Assembly (NCBI RefSeq): GCF_000497755.1
Contig: NZ_AYOD01000006.1
Location: forward strand, 1-64,000
Source: Aliihoeflea sp. 2WW
Lineage (GTDB): Bacteria > Pseudomonadota > Alphaproteobacteria > Rhizobiales > Rhizobiaceae
Direction of reading: 5' to 3'
DNA: 64,000 bases
In this document: positions 48,932 through 59,263 of the stretch, in pieces
How the letters are laid out: every line of letters starts with the position of its first letter
Numbering within the stretch: the first letter of the stretch is position 1
Translations under genes and position numbers: made by a program
The notes under the pieces: generated by a model
Database searches by the model: none
The model's input: only the letters and a program-made list of their open reading frames with translations
Told to the model about the DNA's origin: nothing

Positions 48932-50812
48932 ATGCTGGTTCTCGACGACATCTCCCTGCGCATCGCCGGTCGGCTCCTGATCGACCACGCGACGCTGTCC
49001 CTCCCCGCAGGCGCCAAGGCCGGCCTCGTCGGCCGCAACGGCACCGGCAAGACGACGCTGTTCAAGGCGATCACCGGCGAATTGCCGACCGAAAGCGGGT
49101 CGATCAACCTGCCGCGCAACACGCGGATCGGCCAGGTGGCGCAGGAAGCGCCCGGCACGGAAGAATCGCTGATCTCGATCGTGCTCAAGGCCGACACGGA
49201 GCGCGCGTCGCTGCTTCACGAGGCCGAAAGCGCGCACGATCCGCACCGGATCGCCGAAATCCAAATGCGGCTGGCCGATATCGACGCCCATTCGGCCGAG
49301 GCGCGGGCGGCGACCATTCTCGCCGGGCTTGGCTTCGACGAGGCCGCGCAACAGCGGCCGGCGTCTTCCTTTTCCGGCGGCTGGCGGATGCGCGTCGCGC
49401 TCGCCTCGGTTCTGTTCGCCGAACCCGACCTGCTGCTTCTCGACGAGCCGACCAACTATCTCGATCTCGAAGGCACGCTCTGGCTCGAGACCTACCTGTC
49501 GCGCTATCCGCACACCGTTCTACTGATCAGCCACGACCGCGACCTGCTCAACCGCGCTGTTTCTTCGATCGTGCATCTGGAAAACAAGAAGCTGACCTTC
49601 TGGCGCGGCGGCTACGACCAGTTTTCGCGGCAATATGCCGAACAGGCCGAATTGCAGCAGAAGTCCATCGTCAAGCAGGAAGCCCATCGCAAACACATGG
49701 AAGCCTTCGTCGAGCGCTTCCGCTACAAGGCGTCGAAGGCGCGGCAGGCGCAATCGCGGCTGAAGGCGCTGGAGAAGCTGAAGCCGATCGACAGCTTCAT
49801 GGGCGAAAGCGTGCGGCCGTTCACCTTCACCGAGCCGACGAAGACGGTGGCCGCGCCCATCATCGCCATTTCGGGCGGATCGGTCGGCTATACGCCGGGC
49901 AAGCCGGTCCTGTCGCGCATGTCGCTTCGCATCGACGATGACGATCGCATCGCGCTTCTGGGTGCCAATGGCAACGGCAAGTCGACCTTTGCCAAGCTGC
50001 TCTCGGGCCGGCTGCAACTCGATTCGGGCACGATGACCATCGCTCCGGGCCTCAAGGTCGCGATCTTTGCCCAGCACCAGCTCGACGATCTGCGGCCGGA
50101 GGAAAATGCCATCGAGCATGTACGCCGCCTGATGCCGGATGCGCCCGAGGCCAAGGTGCGCGCGCGCGTCGCGCAGATGGGTCTCGTGACGGAAAAGATG
50201 CTGACGCCCGCCAAGGATCTGTCGGGCGGAGAGAAGGCGCGGCTCCTGATGGGCATCGCGGCCTTCGACGGCCCGAACCTGCTCATCCTCGACGAGCCGA
50301 CCAACCATCTCGACATCGACAGCCGCGAAGCGCTGATCCACGCGCTCAACGATTATTCGGGCGCCGTGATGGTCATCAGCCACGACAGGCACCTGATCGA
50401 GGCGTCGGCCGACCGGCTGTGGCTGGTCAAGGACGGCCAGGTGGGACCCTTCGACGGCGACATGGCCGACTACCGGCAGGTGGTGACGGGCGGTGCCTCC
50501 GACCGGCGCGAAAAGCGCGAAACGGACAAGGCCTCGAAGGCGGACAAGCGCCGGGAAGCGGCCCAGAAGCGCGCAGCGCTGGAACCGCTCGCCAAGCAGA
50601 TCAAGGCGACGGAAGGCCTGATCGAGCGCACGCGCAAGCGCATCGACGCACTCGACACGGAACTGGCCGTGCCGACGCTTTACGAGCGCGATCCGGGCAA
50701 GGCGGCGAAACTGGCCAAGGAGCGCTCCGATAATGTCGCAGCACTCGAACGGCACGAGGAAATCTGGCTGAACCTTTCGACCGAGTACGAAGAGGGAATA
50801 GCGGCCGCCTGA
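48932..50812 (+). CDS. ABC-F family ATPase
   Basis: Soluble ATPase of 626 residues with two ABC domains. Walker A motifs are GRNGTGKTT (about 34) and GANGNGKST (about 345), with SFSGGWRMRVALA and LSGGEKARLLM signatures and LLDEPTNYLD / LDEPTNHLD Walker B motifs. The inter-domain linker is helical and basic (KASKARQAQSRLKALEKL), and a C-terminal coiled-coil follows. ABC-F proteins act on ribosomes. The ATG at 48932 fits the family start MLVLDDISLRI; the longer frame upstream has no similarity. Confidence 0.92.
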   Translation: MLVLDDISLRIAGRLLIDHATLSLPAGAKAGLVGRNGTGKTTLFKAITGELPTESGSINLPRNTRIGQVAQEAPGTEESLISIVLKADTERASLLHEAESAHDPHRIAEIQMRLADIDAHSAEARAATILAGLGFDEAAQQRPASSFSGGWRMRVALASVLFAEPDLLLLDEPTNYLDLEGTLWLETYLSRYPHTVLLISHDRDLLNRAVSSIVHLENKKLTFWRGGYDQFSRQYAEQAELQQKSIVKQEAHRKHMEAFVERFRYKASKARQAQSRLKALEKLKPIDSFMGESVRPFTFTEPTKTVAAPIIAISGGSVGYTPGKPVLSRMSLRIDDDDRIALLGANGNGKSTFAKLLSGRLQLDSGTMTIAPGLKVAIFAQHQLDDLRPEENAIEHVRRLMPDAPEAKVRARVAQMGLVTEKMLTPAKDLSGGEKARLLMGIAAFDGPNLLILDEPTNHLDIDSREALIHALNDYSGAVMVISHDRHLIEASADRLWLVKDGQVGPFDGDMADYRQVVTGGASDRREKRETDKASKADKRREAAQKRAALEPLAKQIKATEGLIERTRKRIDALDTELAVPTLYERDPGKAAKLAKERSDNVAALERHEEIWLNLSTEYEEGIAAA

Positions 50813-50813
50813 A

Positions 50814-51233
50814 CTATGGGCAGCGGACCAGACGCTCGTCGTTGCGTTCGGTTCGATCGATATAGTTGAGTTCGAGCTTTTCCTCGTTCGGCACGAAGCG
50901 CACGCGCTCGGTGACGTCCTCTGCACCGTTCGAACCGGTGCATTCGAGCGTGACCAGCCATCCCTCCCCGTTCACCTCGGGTGTGGTCATGGTGCAGGCG
51001 TAGTTGCGCGAGTCCAGTTTCTGCTCGCCAATCGTGATGACACGGCTTGCGCCATCCGCCGAGCAGAAGGCCGGGTCCAGCGCCCAGCGTCCATAGATGT
51101 GGCCGACGCCCGGCTGGGTCTGGACGACCGGGGCCGCGGCTTCCGCCGTCTGTGCGATCGGCGCCTCGCTGCCGCACCCGGCAAGGGCGGCGGCGCAAGC
51201 GATCAAGGCAAGTGAAGGTAAAGTTCTATTCAT
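50814..51233 (-). CDS. Lipoprotein of unknown function
   Basis: Predicted lipoprotein of 139 residues with lipobox LAGC (Cys20). The mature part has a flexible Ala-Pro linker, then a beta-rich domain (IYGRWALDPAFCSADG...) with paired cysteines near 58, 81, 98 and 138. It may be a small lipid-anchored domain of the outer membrane or periplasm. The stop abuts the convergent ABC-F gene. Confidence 0.7.
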   Translation of the reverse strand: MNRTLPSLALIACAAALAGCGSEAPIAQTAEAAAPVVQTQPGVGHIYGRWALDPAFCSADGASRVITIGEQKLDSRNYACTMTTPEVNGEGWLVTLECTGSNGAEDVTERVRFVPNEEKLELNYIDRTERNDERLVRCP

Positions 51234-51251
51234 GACCGCCAGAACTCTTGA

Positions 51252-51701
51252 TCAGGCCTTGCGTTCCCAGCGGCGATCCGAGGATTGCTGCCAATAGGTG
51301 ACGGTGTGACTTTCTTGCCGCAGTTGTTTCCAGCTCTCGCGCGCCTTGCGCAGCTGCTCGTCGTCATGACCGTCGAACATGAAGACCGCGCGCTCGTATC
51401 CGGCCAGGTCGGGTGCGTCGGCGCCATCGACCAGAAACCGGATCTGCGCGCCGTTATCATTCGCCTGCCCGGTCGTCAGCAGAACCGGATTTTCCGACGC
51501 GTGGGGTTCGGCATCGGTGCCATGCGCCAGGAACGAATCGTCGCGAAAGGTCCACAAGGCGGCGTCGAGCGCATCCCGGCGCTCCTCGCCACCAGCCTGG
51601 ACGACAGCCTTCCAGCCCCGGTCGACCGATTTTTCGAGAAGCGCCGGCAGCGCCTCCTCGAGTGTCGATTCGGTCAGGTGGTAGAACAGGATTTCCGTCA
51701 A
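51252..51701 (-). CDS. holC: DNA polymerase III subunit chi
   Basis: HolC of 149 residues, linking the clamp loader to SSB on the lagging strand. EILFYHLTESTLEEALPALLEKSVDRGWKAVV and NPVLLTTGQANDNGAQIRFLVDGA are characteristic of alphaproteobacterial chi. It lies 7 nt after pepA, the usual neighbour. Confidence 0.92.
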   Translation of the reverse strand: MTEILFYHLTESTLEEALPALLEKSVDRGWKAVVQAGGEERRDALDAALWTFRDDSFLAHGTDAEPHASENPVLLTTGQANDNGAQIRFLVDGADAPDLAGYERAVFMFDGHDDEQLRKARESWKQLRQESHTVTYWQQSSDRRWERKA

Positions 51702-51708
51702 GCGCGCC

Positions 51709-53199
51709 TCAGCCTTCGTAGTGATCGCGCACGAGGCGGTCGAGAAGGCGCACGCCGTAGCCCGAAGCCCAGGTCTGGCTGATCTCGTTGGTGGGCGAGC
51801 CCATGGCGGTGCCTGCGACGTCGAGATGCGCCCAGGGCGTGTCCTTGACGAAACGCTGCAGGAACTGGGCGGCGGTGATCGCGCCGGCGTGGCGTCCGCC
51901 GATATTCTTCATGTCGGCGTTCTTGGAATCGATGAGCTTGTCGTAGTCCGGGCCCATCGGCATGCGCCAAACCTTCTCGCCCGTCACCTGTCCCGCATCG
52001 AAGAGACGGCCGGCGAGTTCGTCATTGTTGGAGAAGAGACCGGCATGGTGCTGGCCGAGCGCGATCAGGATCGCGCCCGTCAGCGTCGCCAGGTTGATCA
52101 TGAAACGCGGCTCGAAGCGGTCGTTGCAGTACCAGAGCGCGTCCGCCAGCACGAGGCGACCTTCGGCGTCGGTGTTGAGGACTTCGATCGTCTGGCCGGA
52201 CATGGAGGTCACGATGTCGCCGGGTCGCTGCGCCTTGCCGTCGAGCATGTTCTCGACGAGGCCGATGATGCCGACGACGTTGGCCTTGGCCTTGCGGGCG
52301 GCGAGCGCGTGCATCAGGCCGGTGACGGCGGCCGCGCCGCCCATGTCGCCCTTCATGTCCTCCATGCCGGCGGCCGGCTTGATGGAGATGCCGCCCGAAT
52401 CGAACACCACGCCCTTGCCGACGAAGGCGACGGGCTTGTCCTTGGCCTTGCCGCCATTCCACTTCATGACGACGAGACGCGCCGGACGCTCCGAGCCCTG
52501 CGCGACGCCCAGAAGCGCGCCCATGCCGAGCTTTTCCATGTCCGCGTCGTCGAGAATCTCGATCTCGACCCCGAGCGATTCCAGTTCCTTGGCCTTGGCG
52601 GCAAATTCGAGCGGGCCGAGGATGTTGGCCGGTTCGTTGACGAGATCGCGGGCCAGGAGCACGCCGCCCGCGATGCCCTCCAGTTCGGCGAACTTCTTCT
52701 TTGCCGCTTGAGGATCGGCGCAGGCGACGACGAAGGCGGTTTCCTTGTCGCCCTCGCCATTGGCCTCGTCCTTGCGCGTCTTGTATTTGTCGAACGTGTA
52801 GGCGCGCAAAAGGATGCCCATGGCAAGCTGCGCGGCCTCGGTGGATGACGCCTCGGCGCCTGCCACGTCGAGGATCACCGTCACCGTCTTCGCCTTGCGG
52901 GCCGCGGTCTGAACCGCGCCGCCAATCTTCAGCCAGGCCTGTTCGTCGAGCGCCGACGGCTTGCCGATGCCGAGCACGACCAGCCTGTCGAGCGCGGTTC
53001 CGTGCGGCGCGAGGATGTCGGCCGATGTGCCCATCTTGCCCTTGAACGAAGCGACTTCCACCGCGCGGGGGAGAACGCCCTGCGGGTCATGTCCCGCCGC
53101 CGAAGCAGCCAAGCCGGTTTCCTCGCCGCTCAAGAGCACCAGAACGCCTTCTGAGATGGATGACGGCTTGGCAAAGCTGATGGCTGGGGTGCGGGACAT
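51709..53199 (-). CDS. pepA: Leucyl aminopeptidase (family M17)
   Basis: M17 aminopeptidase of 496 residues that removes N-terminal residues from peptides and can bind DNA in other species. The signature [14 protein letters not shown] is near residue 345, with the metal-binding [11 protein letters not shown] near 256 and [11 protein letters not shown] near 286. The N-terminal domain is complete. It is divergent from lptF and shares a transcript with holC. Confidence 0.95.
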   Translation of the reverse strand: MSRTPAISFAKPSSISEGVLVLLSGEETGLAASAAGHDPQGVLPRAVEVASFKGKMGTSADILAPHGTALDRLVVLGIGKPSALDEQAWLKIGGAVQTAARKAKTVTVILDVAGAEASSTEAAQLAMGILLRAYTFDKYKTRKDEANGEGDKETAFVVACADPQAAKKKFAELEGIAGGVLLARDLVNEPANILGPLEFAAKAKELESLGVEIEILDDADMEKLGMGALLGVAQGSERPARLVVMKWNGGKAKDKPVAFVGKGVVFDSGGISIKPAAGMEDMKGDMGGAAAVTGLMHALAARKAKANVVGIIGLVENMLDGKAQRPGDIVTSMSGQTIEVLNTDAEGRLVLADALWYCNDRFEPRFMINLATLTGAILIALGQHHAGLFSNNDELAGRLFDAGQVTGEKVWRMPMGPDYDKLIDSKNADMKNIGGRHAGAITAAQFLQRFVKDTPWAHLDVAGTAMGSPTNEISQTWASGYGVRLLDRLVRDHYEG

Positions 53200-53454
53200 T
53201 GGCTATCCTTATGCGTAGGGATGGAAGGCGAGGTCGTTGCCTTTGCGGTAGAGAATCGGGCACCGCATTTCAAGAAAAGACAGGTGGGCCAGGTCGAAAG
53301 AGGTCGTCAACCAAACGTTAACCATGCGTGTTTGGCATTTGTTTGCCAAGAAGGCCGATTGTATGTTCCACGGATCGGGTTGCGTCGGCAAAGCGACGCA
53401 GCGGCAGCAGCATGCGCCGTAGACTTGCCCCAATGAACGGATCAATCAGCTCGC

Positions 53455-54639
53455 ATGAGAGTGCTCGAAACCTACATCATGCGGCGCACCTTCGCGATTT
53501 TCGCGGTGACGCTGCTATGGGTTCTGGCCATCGTATGGACGACGCAGGTCCTCACCCGCATCAACATCGTCACCAGCAGCGGACAGTCCGCCGCAACCTT
53601 CTTCGAGATCGCCGCGCTTGTGCTGCCCGCCGTCATTCCGATCGTGATTCCGTTCGCGCTCGGAATCGCCGTCGCGCAGACGCTGAGCTCCATGAATACC
53701 GATTCGGAGCTGATCGTGATCACCGCCTCGGGCAGCCCGAAGACGACGGTGGTCCGGCCGATTCTGCTGATCGCGGCCCTCGCCTCCGTCGCCTCCTTCG
53801 CCATCGAAAACGGGGTCGAGCCGTTCGCCCGCGAAAGGCTTCGCGCCCTCGTCTCCGAAGCGCGCGCCGACCTGATCACCTCGGTCGTCCAGGAAGGCAC
53901 GTTCCAGACGATCGATGACGGTCTCGTCATCCAGATCAGCGAAAGGCTGCCCGATGGCCGCTTTGCCGGCATCTTCCTCGCCGATACGCGCGAGGAGGAG
54001 ACCGAGCTGATCTACTACGCCGATACCGGCGCGACGATCGAACTCAATGGCGAGCACGTTCTGGTGATGCAGGACGGCGTCGTCCATCGGCGTAACGCGA
54101 CCGGCAACGTCTCGATCATCCGCTACCAGTCCTATGCGTTCGACCTGGCCGAATTCGCGCCGGCAACCTCTCAGATCAACTATCTGCCCAAGGACCGGAC
54201 CCTCGGCTTCCTGCTTAATCCGGACCCCGCCGACCCGGTCTTCCAGAGTGCGCCGCTTGCCTTTGCGGCCGAGTTGCACCGACGGCTGACAGACTGGGTC
54301 TATCCGCTGGTCTTCGCCCTGGTGGGCCTGGCGGTCGCCGGCGACTCGCGCTCGTTCCGCGAATCGCGCATCCATCCACTGATCACGACCATGCTGATCG
54401 CGCTTTTCATCCGGTGGGAAGGCTTCATCGTCGGCAATGCCGCGGCCGACAGTCCTGCCGTCATTCCCGCCCTGTATGCGGTGCCGCTGATGGCGATGGC
54501 CGTGTGCATCTGGGTGATCGCGGCAAACAAGCGGCTCGAAATCCCGACCCGCTGGACCGAGCGCATGCAGGATTTCTGGGCCCGCCAGGCGTCGCGGTCG
54601 ATTTTTCGCCGCCGCTCCGCCTCGGAGGGCAAGCCATGA
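53455..54639 (+). CDS. lptF: LPS export ABC transporter permease LptF
   Basis: LptF of 394 residues, one of the paired inner-membrane permeases that extract lipopolysaccharide with LptB. Six membrane segments flank a large periplasmic beta-jellyroll (about 130-265). The start MRVLETYIMRRTF is typical. Its stop overlaps the lptG start by 4 nt. Confidence 0.93.
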   Translation: MRVLETYIMRRTFAIFAVTLLWVLAIVWTTQVLTRINIVTSSGQSAATFFEIAALVLPAVIPIVIPFALGIAVAQTLSSMNTDSELIVITASGSPKTTVVRPILLIAALASVASFAIENGVEPFARERLRALVSEARADLITSVVQEGTFQTIDDGLVIQISERLPDGRFAGIFLADTREEETELIYYADTGATIELNGEHVLVMQDGVVHRRNATGNVSIIRYQSYAFDLAEFAPATSQINYLPKDRTLGFLLNPDPADPVFQSAPLAFAAELHRRLTDWVYPLVFALVGLAVAGDSRSFRESRIHPLITTMLIALFIRWEGFIVGNAAADSPAVIPALYAVPLMAMAVCIWVIAANKRLEIPTRWTERMQDFWARQASRSIFRRRSASEGKP

Positions 54640-55724
54640 TCGGACGCACCCTCGGCGCCTATTTCATGCGGCGCTACCTGATCATCACCTTCTGGTTCTT
54701 CACCGGCATCTTTGGCCTCATCTTCATCGTCAACTTCACCGAGGTCTCGCGCCGGGTCGGCGACCTGCCGGACTATTCGCTGTGGTGGGGCGTCACGTTC
54801 GCGGCCCTGCAGACGCCGTTCATCATGCAGCAGGCGGTGCCGTTCATCGCGCTCGTCTCGGGCATCGCGACGCTGATCTCGCTCAACCGCAAATATGAGC
54901 TCGTCGTGGCGCGGGCCGCCGGAATCTCGGCCTGGCAGTTCCTGCTGCCGATCTGCATCGGCGCGCTTCTCTTCGGCTTCGCCGCGCTTTTCGTCCTCAA
55001 TCCCCTCGCCTCCTTCGGCTACGAGCGCACGCAGTTTCTCGAGGCCGACATTCGCGGCGGCAACAACACGCCGGTGGCGGGCGGCGAAGCGCCCTGGATC
55101 AAGCAGCGCTTCGGACAGACCGAAACCTATATCGGCGCCGCCGGCGTCCTCGACGAAGGGCTGCAACTCGTCGGCGCGACCTTCATCGTCATCGGCGCCG
55201 ACATGGACGCTATGGAACGGTTCGATGCGCAGCGGGCATTCCTGCGCGCCAGCGAATGGCAGCTCGAGAACGCCCGTCGCACCACGCGCGGCAATCCGCC
55301 GGAACTCATGGAAACGGTCGCGATTCCGACGAACCTGACGCCCGAATTCGTACTCGAACGCCTGGCAAGCCCGGAGACGATCCCGATCTTCCAACTGCCG
55401 CGCAAGATCGCTGCGGCACGCTCGTTCGGGCTGCCGGCAAACAATTTCGCCATGCATATGCACTCGATGCTCGCCATGCCGGCGCTGCTTGTCGCGATGA
55501 CGCTTATCGCCGCGACAGTGTCGATGCGTTTTGCCAGAATGGGACAATCATCCGCCATGATTCTGGGTGGCGTGATGGCGGGGTTTCTGCTTTATGTCGT
55601 GACGGTTCTGGTCAAGGCGTTCGGGAGCGCCGGATTCGTGCCGCCTGTCGCCGCCGCTTGGTTTCCGGTCGTCGTCGCAGGCTTTTTCGGGGTGACTTTC
55701 TTGCTGTACAGAGAGGACGGTTAG
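54636..55724 (+). CDS. lptG: LPS export ABC transporter permease LptG
   Basis: LptG of 362 residues with the same six-segment and jellyroll layout as LptF. MIGRTLGAYFMRRYLIITF opens the protein, and LFVLNPLASFGYERT closes the first membrane half. It is coupled to lptF by an ATGA overlap, and its TAG stop overlaps the lptD GTG start by 1 nt. Confidence 0.93.
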   Translation: MIGRTLGAYFMRRYLIITFWFFTGIFGLIFIVNFTEVSRRVGDLPDYSLWWGVTFAALQTPFIMQQAVPFIALVSGIATLISLNRKYELVVARAAGISAWQFLLPICIGALLFGFAALFVLNPLASFGYERTQFLEADIRGGNNTPVAGGEAPWIKQRFGQTETYIGAAGVLDEGLQLVGATFIVIGADMDAMERFDAQRAFLRASEWQLENARRTTRGNPPELMETVAIPTNLTPEFVLERLASPETIPIFQLPRKIAAARSFGLPANNFAMHMHSMLAMPALLVAMTLIAATVSMRFARMGQSSAMILGGVMAGFLLYVVTVLVKAFGSAGFVPPVAAAWFPVVVAGFFGVTFLLYREDG

Positions 55725-58189
55725 TGAGGGGCGTGCTTTCCGGCCTGAGCAGAGCGGTTCGAGCCCGGCGCCTTCTGGGTGCGACGGCGCTCGCCGGCGT
55801 CCTCGCCGCGACCGGTTCGATCGTCGCGTTGCAGCCCGTCATCGCGCAGAGCATCGATCTGTCCGCGCAGACCGATCCCAATGCCGACATGCTGCTCGAG
55901 GCCGACACGCTGGTCTACGACAACGACCGCAACCGCATCACCGCCGTCGGCTCCGTTCAGATCGACTATGACGGCAATCGCCTCGTGGCGCAGCGCGTCA
56001 CCTATGACCGCGCGACGTCGCGGCTGATCGCGAGTGGCGGCGTCGAGATTATCGACCCGGACGGAACGCGCTTCCAGGCCGACGAGATCGACGTCACCGA
56101 CGATTTCGCGGACGCCTTCGTGCGAACGCTGCGCGTGGAGACGCCGGACCGCGTCTATTTCGGCGCCGACAGCGCGGAACGGCGCGGCGGTGCGGTGACG
56201 GAGTTCGAGCGCGGCGTCTACACCGCGTGCGAGCCGTGCGAGGAGAACCCCGACAAGCCGCCGGTCTGGAACATCAAGGCGCAGAAGATCATCTGGAATG
56301 GCGAGACCAAGACCGTGCGCTTCGAGCGCGCGCGGTTCGAGTTCCTCGGCGTGCCCCTCGCCTGGGTGCCGGCGTTCGAGATCGCCGACCCGACTGTCAA
56401 GCGCAAGAGCGGCTTCCTTTTCCCCACCTTCGGCAGCTCGGACAATCTCGGCACCTTCATCAACGTGCCGTATTATTTCGCGCTTTCGCCGACCTATGAC
56501 CTGACGGTCACGGCGGGCGGATATACGCAGCAGGGCTTCCTCGGGCAGGCCGAATGGCGCCAGCGCTTCGACAATGGCGAATACAATCTGCGGATCGCCG
56601 GGATTTCGCAGCGCGACCCCGACACGTTCGGCGCGCGCACGGTCGACGGCAACGAAACCGGGCGCGCGCTCATAGCCTCGCGCGGCGACTTCACGATCAA
56701 TCCGCGCTGGCGCTTCGGCTGGGACGTCCTGGCTCAGACCGACAAGAATTTCGGCTATACCTACGATATCGAGCAGGCGAACAATTACGATCAGGTCTCG
56801 CAGGTCTATCTGACCGGCCTCGACGGTCGCAATTTCTTCGACCTGCGCGCCTATCATTTCAGCAAGCAGGAAACCGCCCTCGATTTCACCACGAACGCAA
56901 GCGGCGCCCGCGATCTGAACCCCAGCGCATCGTCGCCTCTCCAGCCTTTCGTCCTGCCTTCCTTCGACTACAGCATCACGCCCGACACCCCGATCGTCGG
57001 CGGTGAGCTGACGATCGACGTCAACAGCCAGGCCCTCTGGCGCGATCGTTTCGATGGGCGCGGGCGAATAGGACAGCAATACGACAACAGCGAGAATACT
57101 ATCTCGCCAACCGGGCGCGGGCTCGACGGTGGCTCGGGGCGCCTCACGGCCGAGGCCGAATGGAAGCGCAGCTTCATCACGGGCGGTGGTTTTGTAATCA
57201 CGCCGTCGCTCCACGCGCGCCAAGACGCGATTGGGGTGCGCCTAGGCGATCGGGGTGCAGCCGGTATCGCCAACGTGGCAAGTTTCTACAGCAGCAATCT
57301 CAACCAGAGCGTGGCCACCGACATCCGCTCGGCCTATTACCGCTCGATGGCGACGGCTGGCCTCGAGGCGCGCTGGCCAATCCTGTTCTCCACTTCCAGC
57401 TCGACGCATGTCTTCGAGCCGATGGGACAGATTTTCGCCCGGCCCGACGAGCCCTATGGCGGCCGGCTGGGCATCCCGAACGAGGACGCGCAGAGCCTCG
57501 TCTTCGACGCGGCAACCCTGTTCGAGAGGGACAAATTCTCCGGCTACGACCGGATCGAAGGCGGCACCCGAGCCAATGTCGGCATCCGCTATACGGGCGA
57601 ACTCGGTCGCGGCTGGGGCGTCAACGCGATCGTCGGCCAGTCCTATCATCTGGCCGGCACGAATTCCTACGCTTCGCCCGACCTCGTCTATGCCGGCGCC
57701 TATTCCGGCCTCGAGGAAGACGTTTCGGACTATGTCGGCATGGTCGGCCTGAACACGCCAGTCGGCGTCTCCCTGGCAGCGGGCGCGCGGCTCGACAAGG
57801 ACGATCTCGAAGTCCGTCGCACCGATGTCGCGGCAAGCTATGCGACGCAGGCCGTTTCGCTTTCGACCCAGTATTCGTTCATCGAAGCCCAGCCGGACTA
57901 CGGCTTCGCCAACGATCGTCATGAAGTCCGTGTCGGCGCATCGGCGCAGGTGCACGAATACTGGCGCGTCTTCGGTAACGCCACTTTCGACCTGAACACG
58001 AGCAACCTCGTTCAGCGCCGCATCGGCTTTGCCTATGACGATGATTGCTTCGGCATCAATTTCACGGCATCGGAAACACGCGGAAACGTCAGCAACGAAG
58101 TGCTCTCGCGCGACTTCGGCATCAACATCTCGCTGCGCACGCTGGGCGATTTCGGCCAGTCGACCAGCGGCAACTCGACCACCTTCTAG
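55724..58189 (+). CDS. lptD: LPS assembly protein LptD
   Basis: Outer-membrane LPS translocon of 821 residues. After an arginine-rich signal sequence (cleavage near QPVIAQS), residues about 52-190 form the OstA beta-jellyroll, and the rest the 26-strand barrel. A cysteine pair (YTACEPCEEN) and a late Cys (DDDCFGINF) could form the disulfides that mature LptD. The likely start is the GTG at 55724, with GAGAGGA upstream; a GTG at 55733 is possible. It is not recorded how LptE is supplied; none is visible here. Confidence 0.92.
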   Translation: MRGVLSGLSRAVRARRLLGATALAGVLAATGSIVALQPVIAQSIDLSAQTDPNADMLLEADTLVYDNDRNRITAVGSVQIDYDGNRLVAQRVTYDRATSRLIASGGVEIIDPDGTRFQADEIDVTDDFADAFVRTLRVETPDRVYFGADSAERRGGAVTEFERGVYTACEPCEENPDKPPVWNIKAQKIIWNGETKTVRFERARFEFLGVPLAWVPAFEIADPTVKRKSGFLFPTFGSSDNLGTFINVPYYFALSPTYDLTVTAGGYTQQGFLGQAEWRQRFDNGEYNLRIAGISQRDPDTFGARTVDGNETGRALIASRGDFTINPRWRFGWDVLAQTDKNFGYTYDIEQANNYDQVSQVYLTGLDGRNFFDLRAYHFSKQETALDFTTNASGARDLNPSASSPLQPFVLPSFDYSITPDTPIVGGELTIDVNSQALWRDRFDGRGRIGQQYDNSENTISPTGRGLDGGSGRLTAEAEWKRSFITGGGFVITPSLHARQDAIGVRLGDRGAAGIANVASFYSSNLNQSVATDIRSAYYRSMATAGLEARWPILFSTSSSTHVFEPMGQIFARPDEPYGGRLGIPNEDAQSLVFDAATLFERDKFSGYDRIEGGTRANVGIRYTGELGRGWGVNAIVGQSYHLAGTNSYASPDLVYAGAYSGLEEDVSDYVGMVGLNTPVGVSLAAGARLDKDDLEVRRTDVAASYATQAVSLSTQYSFIEAQPDYGFANDRHEVRVGASAQVHEYWRVFGNATFDLNTSNLVQRRIGFAYDDDCFGINFTASETRGNVSNEVLSRDFGINISLRTLGDFGQSTSGNSTTF

Positions 58190-58299
58190 CCGAGGCACAG
58201 CGCGGCTACGTCAGGCGTTGACATCGTTTTGCCCAAGATGCACTTCAGGGGCTTGCCATTCGCAACAACGCTTGCGCCCCGGATCAGGAGGCTAGACGC

Positions 58300-59226
58300 A
58301 TGAAGACATTGCTGCTCTCGGCCAGCATCGCCCTCGCCCTCGGCTTCGCGGCCCTGCCCGAACCGGCATTCGCGCAGACGAGCGAAGTGCGCTACGTCGT
58401 CAACAACACGCCGATCACGAGCTACGACATCCAGCGCCGCGCCGCATTCCTGCAGTTGCAGCGTCGCGGGGGCGGCCAGCAGGCGGCGGCGGACGAGTTG
58501 ATCGAGCAGGCCCTGCGCCGCAACGAGGTTCGCCGCCTCAACATCAACATCTCCGACGACGACGTCGCGCAGGCCTATCAGCGCTTCGCCAGTTCCAACA
58601 ACATGTCCCCCGCCCAGATGGACCAGGTCATGTCGCAGACCGGCGTGACCAAGCAGCACTTCCTCGAATTCATTCGCTCGCAGATGGGCTGGAGCCAGGC
58701 GCTCGCCGCACGCGCGCGCCACGATCAGGGCAGCCGCGTCAGCGAGCAGGACGCCGTGCAGCGGATGCTTCAGCAGGGCGGCGAAAAGCCGGTAGCGACG
58801 GAATACATGCTGCAGCAGGTCATCTTCGTCGTCCCCGCCGCAGAGCGCGGTGCCCGTCTTGCGACGCGCCGGCGCGAAGCCGAGGCGATGCGTGCCCGCT
58901 TCCAGGGCTGCGAATCGACCGTTCAGTTCGCAAGAGGCCTCATCGACGTGACCGTGCGCGATCTCGGTCGCGTGCTCGAACCGCAACTGCCGCCCGAATG
59001 GGCCGACCCGATCAAGTCGACCTCCGCCGGCAACGCGACGGTGGTGCGCGACACCGAACGCGGGGTCGAGTTCATCGGCATCTGCAGCGCCCGCCAGGTT
59101 TCGGACGATACGGTCGCGCAGGCGGTGTTCGAGGCCGAGAATCTCGGCAACAGCGCGGATTCCGACGATCTGAGCAAGAAGTACACGGCCGAGCTACGCG
59201 AACGCGCCCAGATCGTCCAGAGATAA
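58300..59226 (+). CDS. SurA-like periplasmic chaperone
   Basis: Exported chaperone of 308 residues with a signal peptide ending PAFAQ (residue 26). Residues about 27-160 form the SurA N-terminal domain (VRYVVNNTPITSYDIQRRAAFLQ), and the remainder a degenerate parvulin-type region with two cysteines (QGCES, IGICS). Full PPIase motifs are not clear, so chaperone function is safer than isomerase. It follows lptD, as expected for an outer-membrane protein chaperone. Confidence 0.85.
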   Translation: MKTLLLSASIALALGFAALPEPAFAQTSEVRYVVNNTPITSYDIQRRAAFLQLQRRGGGQQAAADELIEQALRRNEVRRLNINISDDDVAQAYQRFASSNNMSPAQMDQVMSQTGVTKQHFLEFIRSQMGWSQALAARARHDQGSRVSEQDAVQRMLQQGGEKPVATEYMLQQVIFVVPAAERGARLATRRREAEAMRARFQGCESTVQFARGLIDVTVRDLGRVLEPQLPPEWADPIKSTSAGNATVVRDTERGVEFIGICSARQVSDDTVAQAVFEAENLGNSADSDDLSKKYTAELRERAQIVQR

Positions 59227-59263
59227 GCCAAGCGCCGGCGCGTCGCGTCGCTGAAAGGTCGTC